Both the position numbers and the translations under genes were made by a program. 7,409 nucleotides of DNA, taken from JAWLBW01 sp041687475 (lineage in GTDB: Bacteria > J088 > JAWLBW01). The notes below the pieces were generated by a model. That model saw only the letters and a program-made list of their open reading frames with translations. It did not search any database and was not told where the DNA came from. Numbering within the stretch: the first letter of the stretch is position 1; each line of letters starts with the position of its first letter. The DNA lies in contig JAWLBW010000234.1 in assembly GCA_041687475.1 (NCBI GenBank), positions 1 through 7,409 on the forward strand. The letters run 5' to 3'. This document shows positions 7,262 through 7,409 of the stretch, in pieces.

Positions 7262-7365
7262 GAACGGTTCACTTCGTCGACTGCTCTGCAGGCGACCCGT
7301 CGCCCCGTTCCCTGCTCTTTCTGCCGTGTGCTCCCGGGGGCTTATCCGTTCACGCCGGAGACGCC

Positions 7366-7409
7366 ATGCCCACCACTACCGCATTCGTACCCTACGACAC
7401 CTACAACCG
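7366..7409 (+). CDS. Unidentified protein, N-terminal 14 residues only
   Basis: ATG at 7366 is preceded by GGAG at a 5-nt spacing and by a promoter about 100 bp upstream. The frame reads MPTTTAFVPYDTYN up to the window edge. It is too short for family recognition; no signal peptide or motif is visible. The ribosome site and promoter are the reason to call it. Confidence 0.6.
   Translation, partial: MPTTTAFVPYDTYN

Larger units (their letters stand above)
7058..7365. other. Intergenic region between the channel gene and the right-hand gene
   Basis: This 308-nt stretch has no supported gene. It holds two hairpin repeats (7122-7146 and 7196-7220), a 7-bp inverted repeat CGCACGG (7164-7170) with CCGTGCG (7187-7193) between them, a sigma-70-type promoter (7233-7261) and a small leader hairpin GGCGA-CCCG-TCGCC (7291-7304). 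No T-rich terminator follows the channel gene. Confidence 0.7.

Overview
The window reads as chromosomal DNA from a GC-rich (about 60% by eye) Gram-negative bacterium that uses sigma-54. No rRNA, ribosomal-protein or other phylogenetic marker is present, so I do not name a taxon. Coding density is high. I see no insertion sequence, tRNA, rRNA, CRISPR array or phage gene.

Left part, minus strand (1-1411): the N-terminal part of an unrecognised small membrane protein (192 to the window edge) lies downstream of a saccharopine-dehydrogenase-like / trans-acting enoyl-reductase-like NAD(P)-binding protein (1341-259). A region with two palindromes precedes the latter. A strong intrinsic terminator (1499-1466) separates this unit from the next.

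Centre, minus strand (4574-1466): a probable sulfane-sulfur operon in transcription order. It has two sigma-54 promoter matches, a persulfide dioxygenase-rhodanese fusion (4455-3379), a 419-aa transporter fusing a TauE/SafE (sulfite-exporter-type) domain to a YeeE/YedE (thiosulfate-transport-type) half (3293-2034), the second YeeE/YedE half as a separate small protein (2007-1546), and then the terminator.

Divergent, plus strand (4723-7057): a sigma-54-dependent activator has an N-terminal PAS-like domain carrying a cluster of four cysteines, resembling sulfane-sulfur-sensing FisR-type regulators. A voltage-gated K+ channel with an unusual C-terminal zinc ribbon follows. Between the activator and the dioxygenase lie a perfect 9+9 bp dyad and an array of TGAAAC boxes that runs into the activator's start codon. 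These are placed where an enhancer for the two sigma-54 promoters would be expected.

Right end (7058-7409): an intergenic region with two copies of a 25-nt hairpin repeat, a good sigma-70-type promoter, and the first 14 complete codons of an unidentified gene.

The central picture, part seen and part inferred, is a self-contained regulon. The regulator senses reactive sulfur through its cysteines, binds the TGAAAC dyad and opens the sigma-54 promoters. The dioxygenase-rhodanese then converts persulfide to sulfite and/or thiosulfate, and the fused TauE-YeeE system moves the products or substrates across the inner membrane.
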